Positions 1-8,483 of a stretch of 64,000 bases of DNA are shown here, piece by piece. Below the pieces are notes generated by a model. It was not told where the DNA came from. It made no database searches and worked only from the letters and a program-made list of their open reading frames with translations. The position numbers and the translations under genes are program-made. Each line of letters opens with the position of its first letter. Position 1 is the first letter of the stretch. Origin of the DNA: Nocardioides silvaticus (GTDB lineage Bacteria > Actinomycetota > Actinomycetes > Propionibacteriales > Nocardioidaceae); contig NZ_QGDD01000011.1 of NCBI RefSeq assembly GCF_003160695.1, positions 89,365 through 153,364 on the forward strand, read 5' to 3'.

Positions 1-453
1 CACGGTCTCGCCGGGCTGCGGACGGCCGATCTCGAGCAGACCTGCGTAGGCGGTGAAGCCCGGCATGCCGAGCACGCCGAGCGCGGTCGAGATCGGCGCG
101 TCGGCCGGGTCGAGGCGGCGGGTGTGGCGCGCGTCGACGACGGCGTGCGTCTGCCACCCCGTGTAGGCCAGCACGATGTCGCCGACGGATCGTCGGTCCG
201 ACGCGCTGGCGACGACCTCGCAGACGGTCTGGCCGACCACGACGTCACCGAGCTCGAGCGGTGCCGCGTAGGACTTCGCGGTGCTCATCCGCCCGCGCAT
301 GTAGGGATCGAGCGACAGGTAGATCGTGCGGAGCAGCACCTCGCCCTCGCCCGGGTCGGGGAGCTCGACGGCGACGGTCTCGAAGTCGTCGTGCGTCGGC
401 ATGCCCTCCGGGTAGGAGGACAGGCGGATCTGCTGGCTCTCGGTCGTCGTCAT
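1..453 (-). CDS. NADP-dependent oxidoreductase (MDR superfamily), truncated by window edge
   Basis: This is the N-terminal 151 residues of a medium-chain dehydrogenase/reductase; the rest lies before base 1. The visible part holds the catalytic GroES-like domain of the zinc-independent prostaglandin-reductase/CurA-type oxidoreductases. The stretch LSLDPYMRGRM (about residues 46-56) is typical of that group, and AYTGWQTHAVV and LGVLGMPGFTAY follow. Such enzymes reduce activated C=C bonds with NADPH, but no substrate can be named here. The ATG at 453 is preceded by a good Shine-Dalgarno (GGTGGAGG). It lies downstream of the siderophore operon on the same strand but is separated from it by a tandem repeat, so co-transcription is uncertain. 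Confidence 0.85.
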   Translation of the reverse strand, partial: MTTTESQQIRLSSYPEGMPTHDDFETVAVELPDPGEGEVLLRTIYLSLDPYMRGRMSTAKSYAAPLELGDVVVGQTVCEVVASASDRRSVGDIVLAYTGWQTHAVVDARHTRRLDPADAPISTALGVLGMPGFTAYAGLLEIGRPQPGETV

Positions 454-492
454 GCCTCCACCTTCGTCGGTCGGGCAAGCCCGACCGGGCAC

Positions 493-546
493 CTCGGGCG
501 CCTCGGGCGCCTCAGGCGACTCGGGCGACTCGGGCGACTCAGGCGA
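493..546. repeat. 9-bp tandem repeat, six units
   Basis: Six head-to-tail units follow the pattern ctcRggcgM: two ctcgggcgc units, then ctcaggcga, ctcgggcga twice, and ctcaggcga. They fill the space between the oxidoreductase and the TPR-fusion gene, and the last unit supplies the TGA stop codon (539-541) of that gene. Similar 9-bp arrays occur at 6271-6324 and 51929-51964. Confidence 0.85.
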
Positions 547-3367
547 GGTCGCTGGTGAAGGCGACGTGCTGCAGCGCGTCGCGCCGCCGCCGGTCGAGCG
601 GCGAGGGACGCCGGTGGATCCGGCTGTCGAGGATGCTCGCGGTGCCGGTCGTGTCACCGCTGCTGACGAGGCAGAACAGCAGCGCCTCCTCGACGATCTC
701 CCGCTGGGCCGCCGAGCCGCCGACGGTGTCGAGCTGTGGCTGGACCTCGGTGAGCAGGCGGGCGGCGCCGTCCCAGTCCCTCGCCTCCATCAGCAAGAAC
801 GCCTCGGTCACCGGAGCGACGACCGTCTGCAGCCGAGGGTCGTCGGAAGCGCGGCAGTAGGCCTGGAGGCCGGCCAGGCCGTGGGCGCGGCCGTCGGCGG
901 CGAGGGCGACCGCGGCGTGCAGCGCGATGAGCGGTGTCTGCGGCCGTTCCAGCAGGCTGCTGTCGAGCGAGTCGAGGATCGGGCCGACCGGCGGCACCGA
1001 GCCCTCGCCGGTGAAGGTGGGACCGGCGCCGGCAGCGGTGGCGGCCGGGTCCCAGTCGGCGACGCAGAGCCGCCAGCGCCACAGCAGCGACGCGGAGTCG
1101 ACGAGCGAGCGGACTCCGGTCACGGTGGGCGGGGCGAGCTGGGAGTAGTAGCGGCGGCGCACGGCCTCGATGTCGCCGAGCGCGAGCTCGTGCAAGGCCG
1201 CGTGCCAGGAGAAGTGGGCGCGGTGGCTCGCCGCGCGGCCGCTCGCCGCGACCCAGTGGTCGAGCCAGGTGCGGCCGAGGTCGTGCTGACCGGTCTCGTA
1301 GAGCACGTGGGTCTGCGCGTGCACGGCGTGGCCGGACGACGGCTCGCACGACAGCGCGCTCTCCGCCAGTAGCCCGGCCTCCTCGAACCGGCCCTGGTCC
1401 TGGCGGGTGAACGCGAGCAGCGAGATGTACCACCAGTGGTCGCCGTACGTCGCGCCGAGCCCCTCGACCAGCTGCCACGCGTCCTGGCGGACGTCGGTGA
1501 CCCCGGAGAACGCGATCGTCGGGACGGCGGCGGAGACCGCCAGCACGTCGCGGGGGTACGACGAGATGTGGGCCATCAACGCCCGGGCACCCTGCGCGGG
1601 TGGCTCCTCCACCCGCCGGCCGACGACGTCGACGAAGCTGGCCTCGCGGCTGTCGCCGCGGCGGCCGATCGCGTCGCGGGCCGCGGCCAGGGACGTGGTC
1701 ACGTCGCAGGAGGCACCCGACTCGTGGCCGAGCATCGCGAGCGCCGCGTGGGCGACGGCGAAGTCGCGGTCGAGCTCGGTGGCCTGGCGGATCAGGTCCT
1801 CGCCGCCGGACTGCAGACGCAGCACCCGCTCGAGGCCCTCGTTGAACGCCTGCGCCGCTTCGGCGGTCGTCGACAGCGGCAGGCCCAGCGGGTCGCGCGG
1901 ACGCGCCACCGGGTGGTGGCCGGCGACCAGGCTGCCGTCCTCGAGCCGCCGCGGGAGCGGAGCGACGGCGTCGAGGACCGACGTCGCGACGGCCCGCGCC
2001 TGGATCCGGATCTCGGGGACGGCGGTGGTCTCCCACAGCTCGCCGCGGCGCAGCGCGCCGAGCACCCAGACCGGCGCGGCCGACCGGCGGTCGCGGCCGG
2101 CCAGCCGGCCGTCCGTCGTACGGAACCCCATGCCGGCGGTGGTCACCTCGCCGAGGGCCCCTCCCGGTCGGTCGCGGAGCAGGTCGTCGAGCAGCGGGTT
2201 GCTGAGCCGGCGGATGTCGTGGCCGGGGCCGGTGCAGTTGACCACCCAGCCGACCTCGTGACGGGTACCGTCGGCCAGCGTGACCGCGAGGCCGCCGCGG
2301 GGGAGCGGCTCGGCGTCGGCGACCTCGCCGGCCGCGACCTGCAACCGTCCGGTCGTCGCCAGCGCGTCGATGAGCACCGCGCTGGTGGGCGGCATCCGGT
2401 GGCGCAGGACGCCCCACGCTCCGGCCGTGCCCGCGAGGAAGCGGTGGCGCGCGTCCTCGTCGAGCCGCGCCCAGAGCTCGGCCATCCGGAACCGCAGGCC
2501 GTCGACGGCCGGCCGCCAGTCGCCGGTGGTCGCGCGCACCTCGAGCAGGTGCTGCCGACCGCGCTCGAGGATGCCGTCGAGGTCGTGCGGCCAGTCGTCG
2601 ATGTCGGGAATCACGGCCAGTCCCGGCTCGGGCAGGTGCCGCCGCGGCAGCCGCCCGTTGCGCGAGACCGCCAGCAGCCGCCGGTCCGCGCGGTTGCCGG
2701 GCCCGGACAGGGACAGCACGACGTCGACCATCGTCAGGCCGGTGCCGACGACGAGGACGTCCGCCGGCCCGCGCCGGTCGCGCCGGACCACCTCGAGAGC
2801 CCCGGGCGCCCACGGGTCGGCGACGAAGAACGCCGAGCCCGCGAGCGCGTCCGGCGCCCACCGGGCGCCCATTTCGGGCAGTCCGGTGGCGACGACGACG
2901 GCGTCGACCTCGACCTGCCGGCCGTCGTGGGTGCCGACCGCCCAGCGCTCCCCCGACCGGGCGACGCCGGTGGCGGTCGACCGCAGGTGGCGCGCCGCGA
3001 CGTGGTCGCCCGCGGCGGCCAGCTCGCGGGTCAGCACCTCGTCGAGGTAGCGGGAGTACTCCCGCCGCGGCGCGAAGGCGTTCGGCTCCGGGACGGCACC
3101 CGGTGCCTGCCGGACCCGCCAGTCGACGAAGTGACCCGGCTCCTCGGGGAACGCGGTCATGCCGGAGGCGGGGACGTTGAGCAGGTGCTCGTCGTACGGC
3201 GTGCCGAACGCGGCTCCCCGTCCCCACCGGTCGGCCGGGTCGAGCAGCACCAGGTCGACGGCGGTCGACCGGCTGCGTGCCGTCCGGGCGATGTGGACCG
3301 CGGTGAGCGTGCCGCTGGCGCCGGTGCCGACGATCGCCACGGTGGGGCGGGAGGGTCCGGTGCGCAT
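539..3367 (-). CDS. FAD/NAD(P)-binding oxidoreductase fused to a TPR (TTC38-like) domain
   Basis: This is a 942-residue, two-part protein. Residues 1 to about 480 are a flavoprotein of the FAD/NAD(P)-binding type seen in hydroxyacylglutathione/ornithine-monooxygenase relatives: a GTGASG dinucleotide motif near residue 13, WGRGAAFGT near 48, a second GTGLTMVD site near 210 and NCTGPGHD near 375. From about residue 510 the protein becomes an alpha-helical TPR array (for example ALAMLGHESGA, LLAESALSCEPSSGHA, WHAALHELALGD) resembling TTC38-type proteins. It is the last gene of the siderophore operon, 9 bp after the Fes-like esterase. Family knowledge suggests oxidation or reduction of a ligand or small molecule. 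A role in iron release is inference from position only. The ATG has no Shine-Dalgarno, but TAATAT lies 6 nt upstream, so a leaderless internal transcript is possible. Confidence 0.8.
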   Translation of the reverse strand: MRTGPSRPTVAIVGTGASGTLTAVHIARTARSRSTAVDLVLLDPADRWGRGAAFGTPYDEHLLNVPASGMTAFPEEPGHFVDWRVRQAPGAVPEPNAFAPRREYSRYLDEVLTRELAAAGDHVAARHLRSTATGVARSGERWAVGTHDGRQVEVDAVVVATGLPEMGARWAPDALAGSAFFVADPWAPGALEVVRRDRRGPADVLVVGTGLTMVDVVLSLSGPGNRADRRLLAVSRNGRLPRRHLPEPGLAVIPDIDDWPHDLDGILERGRQHLLEVRATTGDWRPAVDGLRFRMAELWARLDEDARHRFLAGTAGAWGVLRHRMPPTSAVLIDALATTGRLQVAAGEVADAEPLPRGGLAVTLADGTRHEVGWVVNCTGPGHDIRRLSNPLLDDLLRDRPGGALGEVTTAGMGFRTTDGRLAGRDRRSAAPVWVLGALRRGELWETTAVPEIRIQARAVATSVLDAVAPLPRRLEDGSLVAGHHPVARPRDPLGLPLSTTAEAAQAFNEGLERVLRLQSGGEDLIRQATELDRDFAVAHAALAMLGHESGASCDVTTSLAAARDAIGRRGDSREASFVDVVGRRVEEPPAQGARALMAHISSYPRDVLAVSAAVPTIAFSGVTDVRQDAWQLVEGLGATYGDHWWYISLLAFTRQDQGRFEEAGLLAESALSCEPSSGHAVHAQTHVLYETGQHDLGRTWLDHWVAASGRAASHRAHFSWHAALHELALGDIEAVRRRYYSQLAPPTVTGVRSLVDSASLLWRWRLCVADWDPAATAAGAGPTFTGEGSVPPVGPILDSLDSSLLERPQTPLIALHAAVALAADGRAHGLAGLQAYCRASDDPRLQTVVAPVTEAFLLMEARDWDGAARLLTEVQPQLDTVGGSAAQREIVEEALLFCLVSSGDTTGTASILDSRIHRRPSPLDRRRRDALQHVAFTSDLA

Positions 3368-3408
3368 GCCCGGATATTACATTGACACTACTGAATCACT
3401 AGACTTAA
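3368..3408 (-). promoter_or_regulatory. AT-rich island with -10-like TAATAT before the FAD/TPR gene
   Basis: This 40-bp stretch is strikingly AT-rich against its surroundings. Read on the minus strand it holds two direct TAGTG copies 11 bp apart and then TAATAT (3379-3374), whose last base is 6 nt from the ATG at 3367. That geometry is the one expected for leaderless transcription. The stretch also encodes the last residues of the upstream esterase, so it would be an internal promoter. Supported by pattern only. Confidence 0.4.
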
Positions 3409-4648
3409 GAGCGCCGCCCACCGTCGCGCGGGCCCACCCGGCGGTGACCACGGGCAGGGCGCGGGCGAGGTCGGGCGCCCACGACAGCCAGCTGTGCCCG
3501 CCCAGGAACTCGCGGTACGACACGTCGTGGCCGCCGGCGACCAGCACGTCCCGCAGGTGCCTGCTGAGGCCGACCATCCGCCCCTCGAGCAGGCCGACGC
3601 TCAGCGCGAACCGCACGGACGGGCGCGGCTCCTCGGCGTACTGCCGCATGAGGTCCCCGGCACCGTGGCCGTACGGCGTGCTGGGCGCCCACCAGAACGA
3701 CCCGGACTGAGCGACGACGGCGCCGAAGACGTCGGGTCGGCGGTGCGCGGCGAAAGCGGCGTTCAACCCGCCGAGGCTCTGCCCGGCGATCGCGGTGCGC
3801 TCGGCGTGCGCGGTGACCGGCCACCGATCACGCGCCCACGGCAGCAGCTCGTCGGTGAGGAAGTCGACGAATGCCGGGTCGCACGCGAGCTCGGCCCGGC
3901 CGCCTGGTGGCGACTCCTGCGCGATGACGACCATCGGGGGCACGGCACCGGTCGTCACCAGGTGGTCCATCAGCTGCGCGACCGACGCACCGGGCAGCGT
4001 CCAGTGCCAACCGTCGTGGAGCAGCAGGAGCGGCAGCGCCTCGGTGTCGGCCGAGACCGGCGGCGTCCACACCCACACCCGGCGGCGGTTCCCCAGCACC
4101 CGGCTGGTGACCGTGTGCAGGGCCAGCGCCCCCCTCGCGGCGGCCTGGTGCACCGCCGGCAGGTCCGGGTCGGCATCCGGCAGCGCGACGTACGACGTGC
4201 CTTCGTTGTCGCGGGCGAACTCGGGCAGCGGCGGGTAGGGGGAGGGCGCGGCCGGCCAGCGCCGTGGGTTGAACGGGTCCGGCGCCGGGTCGCGCACCTC
4301 CCCGTGGCACCGCTCGACGAAGGAGTACGTCGCCCGCAGGTCCCCTCGTGCCCGGTACGTCCGCCACCACACGTCGGTGCCGGCGACGTGGTGCAGCCGG
4401 GCGGCGCCGGCGATCCCGTCGGGGTCGCGCAGCACCTCGTCGTCCTCGTGCCAGACCGGCGCGCCGCGCAGCCGCACCGCGGTGACGTCGGGTCCGCTGC
4501 TCCGCCACAGGTAGGTCACCTCGTGGGTCAGCGGGTCTGCGGCGGCGATGCGGACGACCGGGGTCCCGTGCTCGCGCGCCAGCGCCCACAGCCGCTCGGC
4601 CGCGGCGGGGTGGCCGGTCCGCACGACCTCGGCCAGGGCATCCAGCAC
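3377..4648 (-). CDS. Enterochelin esterase (Fes)-like hydrolase
   Basis: This 423-residue alpha/beta hydrolase is of the Fes/IroD type, which cleaves the ester backbone of imported ferric tri-ester siderophores in the cytoplasm so that iron can be reduced and released. It has an N-terminal early-set domain (about 1-180) that includes the WRSSGPDVTAV and FVERCHGEVRDPAPDPFNP region. The hydrolase domain follows: LLLHDGWHW, the nucleophile elbow GQSLGG (about residue 300), the oxyanion-region QSGSFWW, and a C-terminal GGHSW histidine. No signal peptide is seen. It sits 7 bp after the preceding hydrolase in the siderophore operon. The last ten residues are encoded by an unusually AT-rich tail. 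Confidence 0.88.
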   Translation of the reverse strand: MLDALAEVVRTGHPAAAERLWALAREHGTPVVRIAAADPLTHEVTYLWRSSGPDVTAVRLRGAPVWHEDDEVLRDPDGIAGAARLHHVAGTDVWWRTYRARGDLRATYSFVERCHGEVRDPAPDPFNPRRWPAAPSPYPPLPEFARDNEGTSYVALPDADPDLPAVHQAAARGALALHTVTSRVLGNRRRVWVWTPPVSADTEALPLLLLHDGWHWTLPGASVAQLMDHLVTTGAVPPMVVIAQESPPGGRAELACDPAFVDFLTDELLPWARDRWPVTAHAERTAIAGQSLGGLNAAFAAHRRPDVFGAVVAQSGSFWWAPSTPYGHGAGDLMRQYAEEPRPSVRFALSVGLLEGRMVGLSRHLRDVLVAGGHDVSYREFLGGHSWLSWAPDLARALPVVTAGWARATVGGALKSSDSVVSM

Positions 4649-4655
4649 GATCGGC

Positions 4656-5387
4656 TCAGGCCCCGAGCGACGACAGGAACTCCGCCACGAGCAGGTTCAC
4701 GACCTCGGGCCGCTCCTCCATCACGGTGTGCCCGGCGCCGGGCACGATCGCGAGCTGCGCGCCCGGGATCGCGTCGGCGATCGCGACCGTGTGGTCGGTG
4801 CGGATCGAGTCGTGCTGGCCCGCCAGCACCAGCGTCGGCGCAGTGATCGCGGACAGCGAGGAGGCCGCGATCTGCGGCTGCGTGGTCCACATCGCCATCA
4901 GCTTCTCCAGCACCGCCTCGCGGTGCTCGGGCCCGTCCGGGGACAGCCGGTCGTAGGCCTCGCTGAACCGGTCCGGGTCCAGCCCGGAGTCGTGCTCCAC
5001 GTCGTCCTCCACGAAGCCGGTCGGGTCGAGGTTGCCGCTGATGGCGACCAGCGACAGCACCCGGTCGGCGTGGTCGCGGGCCAGCAGCAGGCCGGTGATC
5101 GCGCCGTCGCTGAACCCGATCACGTGCGCGGCCCGGACGCCGACGGCGTCGAGGTAGCCGAGGGTGTCGCTCACCATGTCCTCGAAGGTGATCGGTCCGT
5201 CCCGGTCCGGGGTGCGGCCCTGCCCCGGGCGCTCGGGGGCGTGCACCTCGTACGACGGCGCCAGGTGCGCGACCTGCGCGGACAGGGTCTCGATCGAGCA
5301 GAAGCCGCCGTGCAGCAGCAGGACCGGGGTGCCGGCGCCGTGGACCTCGTAGTAGGTGGCGATGCCGTTGACGTCGATGGTGGGCAC
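4656..5387 (-). CDS. Alpha/beta fold hydrolase
   Basis: This is a 243-residue single-domain alpha/beta hydrolase. Visible features are the LLLHGGF oxyanion segment near residue 24, the nucleophile elbow GFSDG (Ser about 93), an acidic residue in VLAGQHDSI, and the late histidine in PGAGHTVMEE. It lies 9 bp after the ATPase gene and 7 bp before the Fes-like esterase, so it is almost certainly co-translated with the siderophore system. It could act on a siderophore lactone or ester as a second esterase, but that is inferred from context; the family is too broad to name a substrate. Confidence 0.85.
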   Translation of the reverse strand: MPTIDVNGIATYYEVHGAGTPVLLLHGGFCSIETLSAQVAHLAPSYEVHAPERPGQGRTPDRDGPITFEDMVSDTLGYLDAVGVRAAHVIGFSDGAITGLLLARDHADRVLSLVAISGNLDPTGFVEDDVEHDSGLDPDRFSEAYDRLSPDGPEHREAVLEKLMAMWTTQPQIAASSLSAITAPTLVLAGQHDSIRTDHTVAIADAIPGAQLAIVPGAGHTVMEERPEVVNLLVAEFLSSLGA

Positions 5388-5396
5388 GGGGCCGCC

Positions 5397-6335
5397 TCAG
5401 CTCGCCCCGGCCAGCCCGGCGCCGACCTCGGCCTCGACGCCGGCACCTCGCAGCGCGGACCGCAGGCGCGGCACGATCATGGGCTTGCCGGTCTCCGGGT
5501 CGGGGATGATCCGGCAGGGCAGCCCGAACGTCCGCTCGATCAGCTCCTCGGTCACGACGTGCTCCGGGGCGCCCACGGCCTGGACCCGACCGCCCCGCAT
5601 GACGATCAGGTGGTCGGCGTAGCGGACCGCCAGGTTGAGCTCGTGCATGACGACGACGATCGTCATGTCCCGGGACTCGCGGACGCTGCGACACAGCTCC
5701 AGGACGTCGATCTGGTGGGCGAGGTCGAGGTACGTCGTGGGTTCGTCCAGCAACAGGGTGCCGGTCTGCTGGGCCAGCACCATCGCCAGCCAGACCCGCT
5801 GCCGCTCCCCGCCGGACAGCTCGTCGACGCCGCGCTGCGCGAACTCGCTCACGCCGGTCGCGGCCATCGCCTCGTTGACGATGAGCTCGTCGTCGCGGGA
5901 CCACTGGCGCAGCAGCTTCTGGTAGGGGTACCGGCCGCGGGAGACGAGGTCGGCGACGGCGATGCCGTCCGGGGCGACCGGGCTCTGCGGGAGCAGCCCG
6001 AGCCGGCGGGCGACGGCCTTGGTCGACTCGCCGTGGATGTCGGAGCCGTCGAGGAGCACCGTGCCCTGGTCGGGCTTGAGCATCCGGGCCAGCGCCTTCA
6101 GCAGGGTCGACTTCCCGCAGCCGTTGGGCCCGATGATCATCGTGAGGGAGCCGCGCGGCACCTGGACGTGCAGGTCCTCGGCGACGACGACCGACTCGTA
6201 CTTGAGGTGCAGACCGTCGCCGACGAGCACCGCGTCCTCGTGCGTCCGGGGTGGCCGGGACTGTCCGGGGTGGTCGGGGTGGTCGGGGTGGTCGGGGTGG
6301 TCGGGGTGGTCGGGGTGGTCGGGGAGGGTGGTCAT
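5397..6335 (-). CDS. Ferric-siderophore ABC transporter ATPase (FecE/FepC type)
   Basis: This is a 312-residue ATP-binding subunit that powers ferric-siderophore import through the two adjacent permeases. Visible motifs: Walker A GPNGCGKST, signature LSGGERQRVWLAM, Walker B LLLDEPTTYLDL, and the switch histidine in VMHELN. The C-terminal GLPCRIIPDPETGKP is typical of the FecE/FhuC group. Its ATG overlaps the preceding permease stop by 4 bp (ATGA). The N-terminus is odd: before the conserved domain there are about 35 residues containing six consecutive D-H-P triplets, encoded by a 9-bp tandem array. This His/Asp-rich segment is outside the ABC fold and may vary in length between strains. Confidence 0.93.
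   Translation of the reverse strand: MTTLPDHPDHPDHPDHPDHPDHPGQSRPPRTHEDAVLVGDGLHLKYESVVVAEDLHVQVPRGSLTMIIGPNGCGKSTLLKALARMLKPDQGTVLLDGSDIHGESTKAVARRLGLLPQSPVAPDGIAVADLVSRGRYPYQKLLRQWSRDDELIVNEAMAATGVSEFAQRGVDELSGGERQRVWLAMVLAQQTGTLLLDEPTTYLDLAHQIDVLELCRSVRESRDMTIVVVMHELNLAVRYADHLIVMRGGRVQAVGAPEHVVTEELIERTFGLPCRIIPDPETGKPMIVPRLRSALRGAGVEAEVGAGLAGAS
6271..6324. repeat. 9-bp coding tandem repeat (DHP tract)
   Basis: There are six exact copies of tggtcgggg. On the minus strand they encode the repeated Asp-His-Pro tract near the N-terminus of the siderophore ATPase. The unit length is a multiple of three, so copy-number changes keep the frame. Confidence 0.9.
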
Positions 6336-7402
6336 CCGATCCTGGTCCTTCCTTCACGCGCGATGAGCCACGCCAGGTAGGCGCCGCCCAGCCCGAGGGT
6401 CATGATCCCGACCGGCAGGTCGGCGGTGGGGACGAGCTTCTGTGCCGCGGTGTCGCTCGCGAGCAGCAGCAGGGCGCCGACGACGAGCGACGGCACCACC
6501 TGCACGGTGGGCGAGCCGGTGAGCCGGCGGGCGATCTGCGGCGCGGCCAGGGCCACGAACGTGACCGGGCCGGCGCAGAGCACCGCCACGGCGCAGAGCG
6601 CGGCGCCGAAACCGAGGGCCGCGATGCGGTGCCGCTCCACGGTGACCCCGAGGGCCCGGGCGGCGTCGTCCCCCATCTCCGTCATCCGCAGCCCGGGCCC
6701 CAGGGCCACGAGGACCGGCGCGAGCAGCGCCAGTCCCACCACCCCGATCCGCACGTCGTCCCAGCCACGGTTGTTGAGGCTGCCCGTCAGCCAGACGTAG
6801 GCCTCCTGGGCGTCCAGGATGTTGGCCTTGAGGATCAGGTAGGAGATCAGCGACGCGAGCACCGCGCTCACGCCGATGCCGACGAGGATCAGTCGGTAGC
6901 CCTGGACGCCACCGCCGCGGTAGGCCAGTGCGTAGACGAGCACCGCGACGCCGAGGCCACCGGCGAGCGCACCGACGGTGACGGTCCAGCCCGAGCCGTC
7001 GAGGATCACGATCGCGAAGATCGCGCCGAACGCCGCGCCGAACGTGAAGCCGATGATGTCGGGGCTGCCGAGCGGGTTGCGGGTCACGCTCTGGTAGACC
7101 GCGCCGCTCGCCCCGAACGCCGCCCCGGCCAGCACGGCGGTGAGGATGCGCGGCAGGCGGAGGTCGTAGACGATGAACTCCTCGCCCAGCGTGCCCCTGC
7201 CGCTCAACGTCGCCCACACCCGCTCCAGCTCCAGCGGGAAGTCGCCGGTGGTCAGCTGGTAGACCACCAGCGCCGCCGTGGCCAGGGCCACGACGACCAC
7301 CGTGACCAGGGAACGCCGGAGCACGCGGACATCGACGGCGCCCGGCACCCGGAGGTGGACGGACCGCGATCGGGTGCGCGGAGGGTCAGCCAGGTCGGTC
7401 AC
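6332..7402 (-). CDS. Iron-siderophore ABC transporter permease (FecCD family)
   Basis: This 356-residue inner-membrane permease has the FecCD/BtuC fold with about ten helices. Diagnostic stretches are RLPRILTAVLAGAAFGASGA with SVTRNPLGSPDIIG after the second helix, and GPVTFVALAAPQIARRL with the EAA-like loop contacting the ATPase near residue 275. A hydrophilic N-terminus of about 30 residues precedes helix 1. It starts 9 bp after the other permease and overlaps the ATPase start by 4 bp. Two non-identical permeases imply a heterodimeric channel like FecC/FecD. Confidence 0.93.
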   Translation of the reverse strand: MTDLADPPRTRSRSVHLRVPGAVDVRVLRRSLVTVVVVALATAALVVYQLTTGDFPLELERVWATLSGRGTLGEEFIVYDLRLPRILTAVLAGAAFGASGAVYQSVTRNPLGSPDIIGFTFGAAFGAIFAIVILDGSGWTVTVGALAGGLGVAVLVYALAYRGGGVQGYRLILVGIGVSAVLASLISYLILKANILDAQEAYVWLTGSLNNRGWDDVRIGVVGLALLAPVLVALGPGLRMTEMGDDAARALGVTVERHRIAALGFGAALCAVAVLCAGPVTFVALAAPQIARRLTGSPTVQVVPSLVVGALLLLASDTAAQKLVPTADLPVGIMTLGLGGAYLAWLIAREGRTRIG

Positions 7403-7411
7403 GTCTCCTCC

Positions 7412-8482
7412 TCAGAGCTGGGCCAGGCGGCGGCGACGGACGATCACGACGAAGACCGGGGCCCCGAGCACCGCGGTGACCACCGAGACCTCGAGCTCGG
7501 AGGGCCACAGCACCAGCCGGCCGACCACGTCGGAGACCAGCACCAGCACGGCGCCGGCGACCATCGAGAACGGCAGGATCCACCGGTGGTCGGGACCTGT
7601 GAAGGCGCGGACCGCGTGCGGCACCACCAGCCCGATGAAGGCGATCGGGCCGGCCACCGCGGTCGCCGCCCCGCACAGCAGCGTCGTCGCCACGATGCCG
7701 GTCACCCGGACCCGGCCGACCCGGGCTCCGAGCGCGGCGGCGAGCTGGTCGCCGAGGGCGATCGTGTTGAGCGACGGGCCCAGGAACATCGCGAGCACGA
7801 AGCCGGCGAGCAGGAACGGAGTGACGCTGGCGACGACGGAGGAGTCGACGTGCTGCAGCGAGCCCACCGTCCAGGACCGGAACCCGTTGAACGCGATGCC
7901 GTTGGTGAGCACCACCGCCGAGATCACACCGGTCAGCACCGCCGTCACGGCCGCGCCGGCGAGGACCAGCCGGACGGGCGAGGCTCCGCCGCGACCGGTC
8001 GAGCCGAGCAGGTAGACGACCACCGTCGCGAGTGCCGCCCCCAGGAGCGCGAACCAGACGTACTCGTCGAGCTGGGTGATCCCGAAGAACGCGATGCCGA
8101 GCACGACGGCGCAGGCCGCCCCGGCGTTGACGCCGAGGATCCCGGGGTCGGCGAGCGGGTTGCGGGACAGCGCCTGCATCAGCGATCCCGCGAGACCGAG
8201 CGCGGCGCCGACCATGAGGCCGGCGAGCGTCCGCGGCACGCGCAGCCCGCGAACGATCAGGTCGGCCTCGCTGTCGCCGCCGTGCAGGAGCGAGTCCCAG
8301 ACGGTGGCGGGCGAGAGGTTCTTGGTGCCGATCCCGATGCTGAGGACGACCACCACGACGAGGAGCAGCAGGCTGACGGTGAGACCGGTCAGCAGGAGCG
8401 AGCGCGACCGTCGTACCGCCGCCGCGGCGTCGTCCGCCCCCGCGCCCACGGCGGGGGGACGGTCCTCGGTCGCGGTGGCCAT
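7412..8482 (-). CDS. Iron-siderophore ABC transporter permease (FecCD family)
   Basis: This is the partner 356-residue permease. It has the conserved LRVPRTLAGLMVGAALGLAG and SRNPLADPGILGVNAG segments, and GPIAFIGLVVPHAVRAF in the cytoplasmic coupling loop. About ten membrane segments are visible. The N-terminal 35 residues are hydrophilic. The ATG lies 1 bp after the stop codon of the binding protein, showing translational coupling within the operon. Confidence 0.93.
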   Translation of the reverse strand: MATATEDRPPAVGAGADDAAAAVRRSRSLLLTGLTVSLLLLVVVVVLSIGIGTKNLSPATVWDSLLHGGDSEADLIVRGLRVPRTLAGLMVGAALGLAGSLMQALSRNPLADPGILGVNAGAACAVVLGIAFFGITQLDEYVWFALLGAALATVVVYLLGSTGRGGASPVRLVLAGAAVTAVLTGVISAVVLTNGIAFNGFRSWTVGSLQHVDSSVVASVTPFLLAGFVLAMFLGPSLNTIALGDQLAAALGARVGRVRVTGIVATTLLCGAATAVAGPIAFIGLVVPHAVRAFTGPDHRWILPFSMVAGAVLVLVSDVVGRLVLWPSELEVSVVTAVLGAPVFVVIVRRRRLAQL

Positions 8483-8483
8483 G

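Noticed and set aside
493..546. The tandem array was considered as a CRISPR-like array.
   Set aside because: Units are head to tail with no spacers, 9 bp long, and no cas genes are nearby.
3382..3410. A plus-strand promoter (TTGACA then TTAAGA 17 bp later).
   Set aside because: No plus-strand gene follows; the minus-strand reading fits the local gene direction better.
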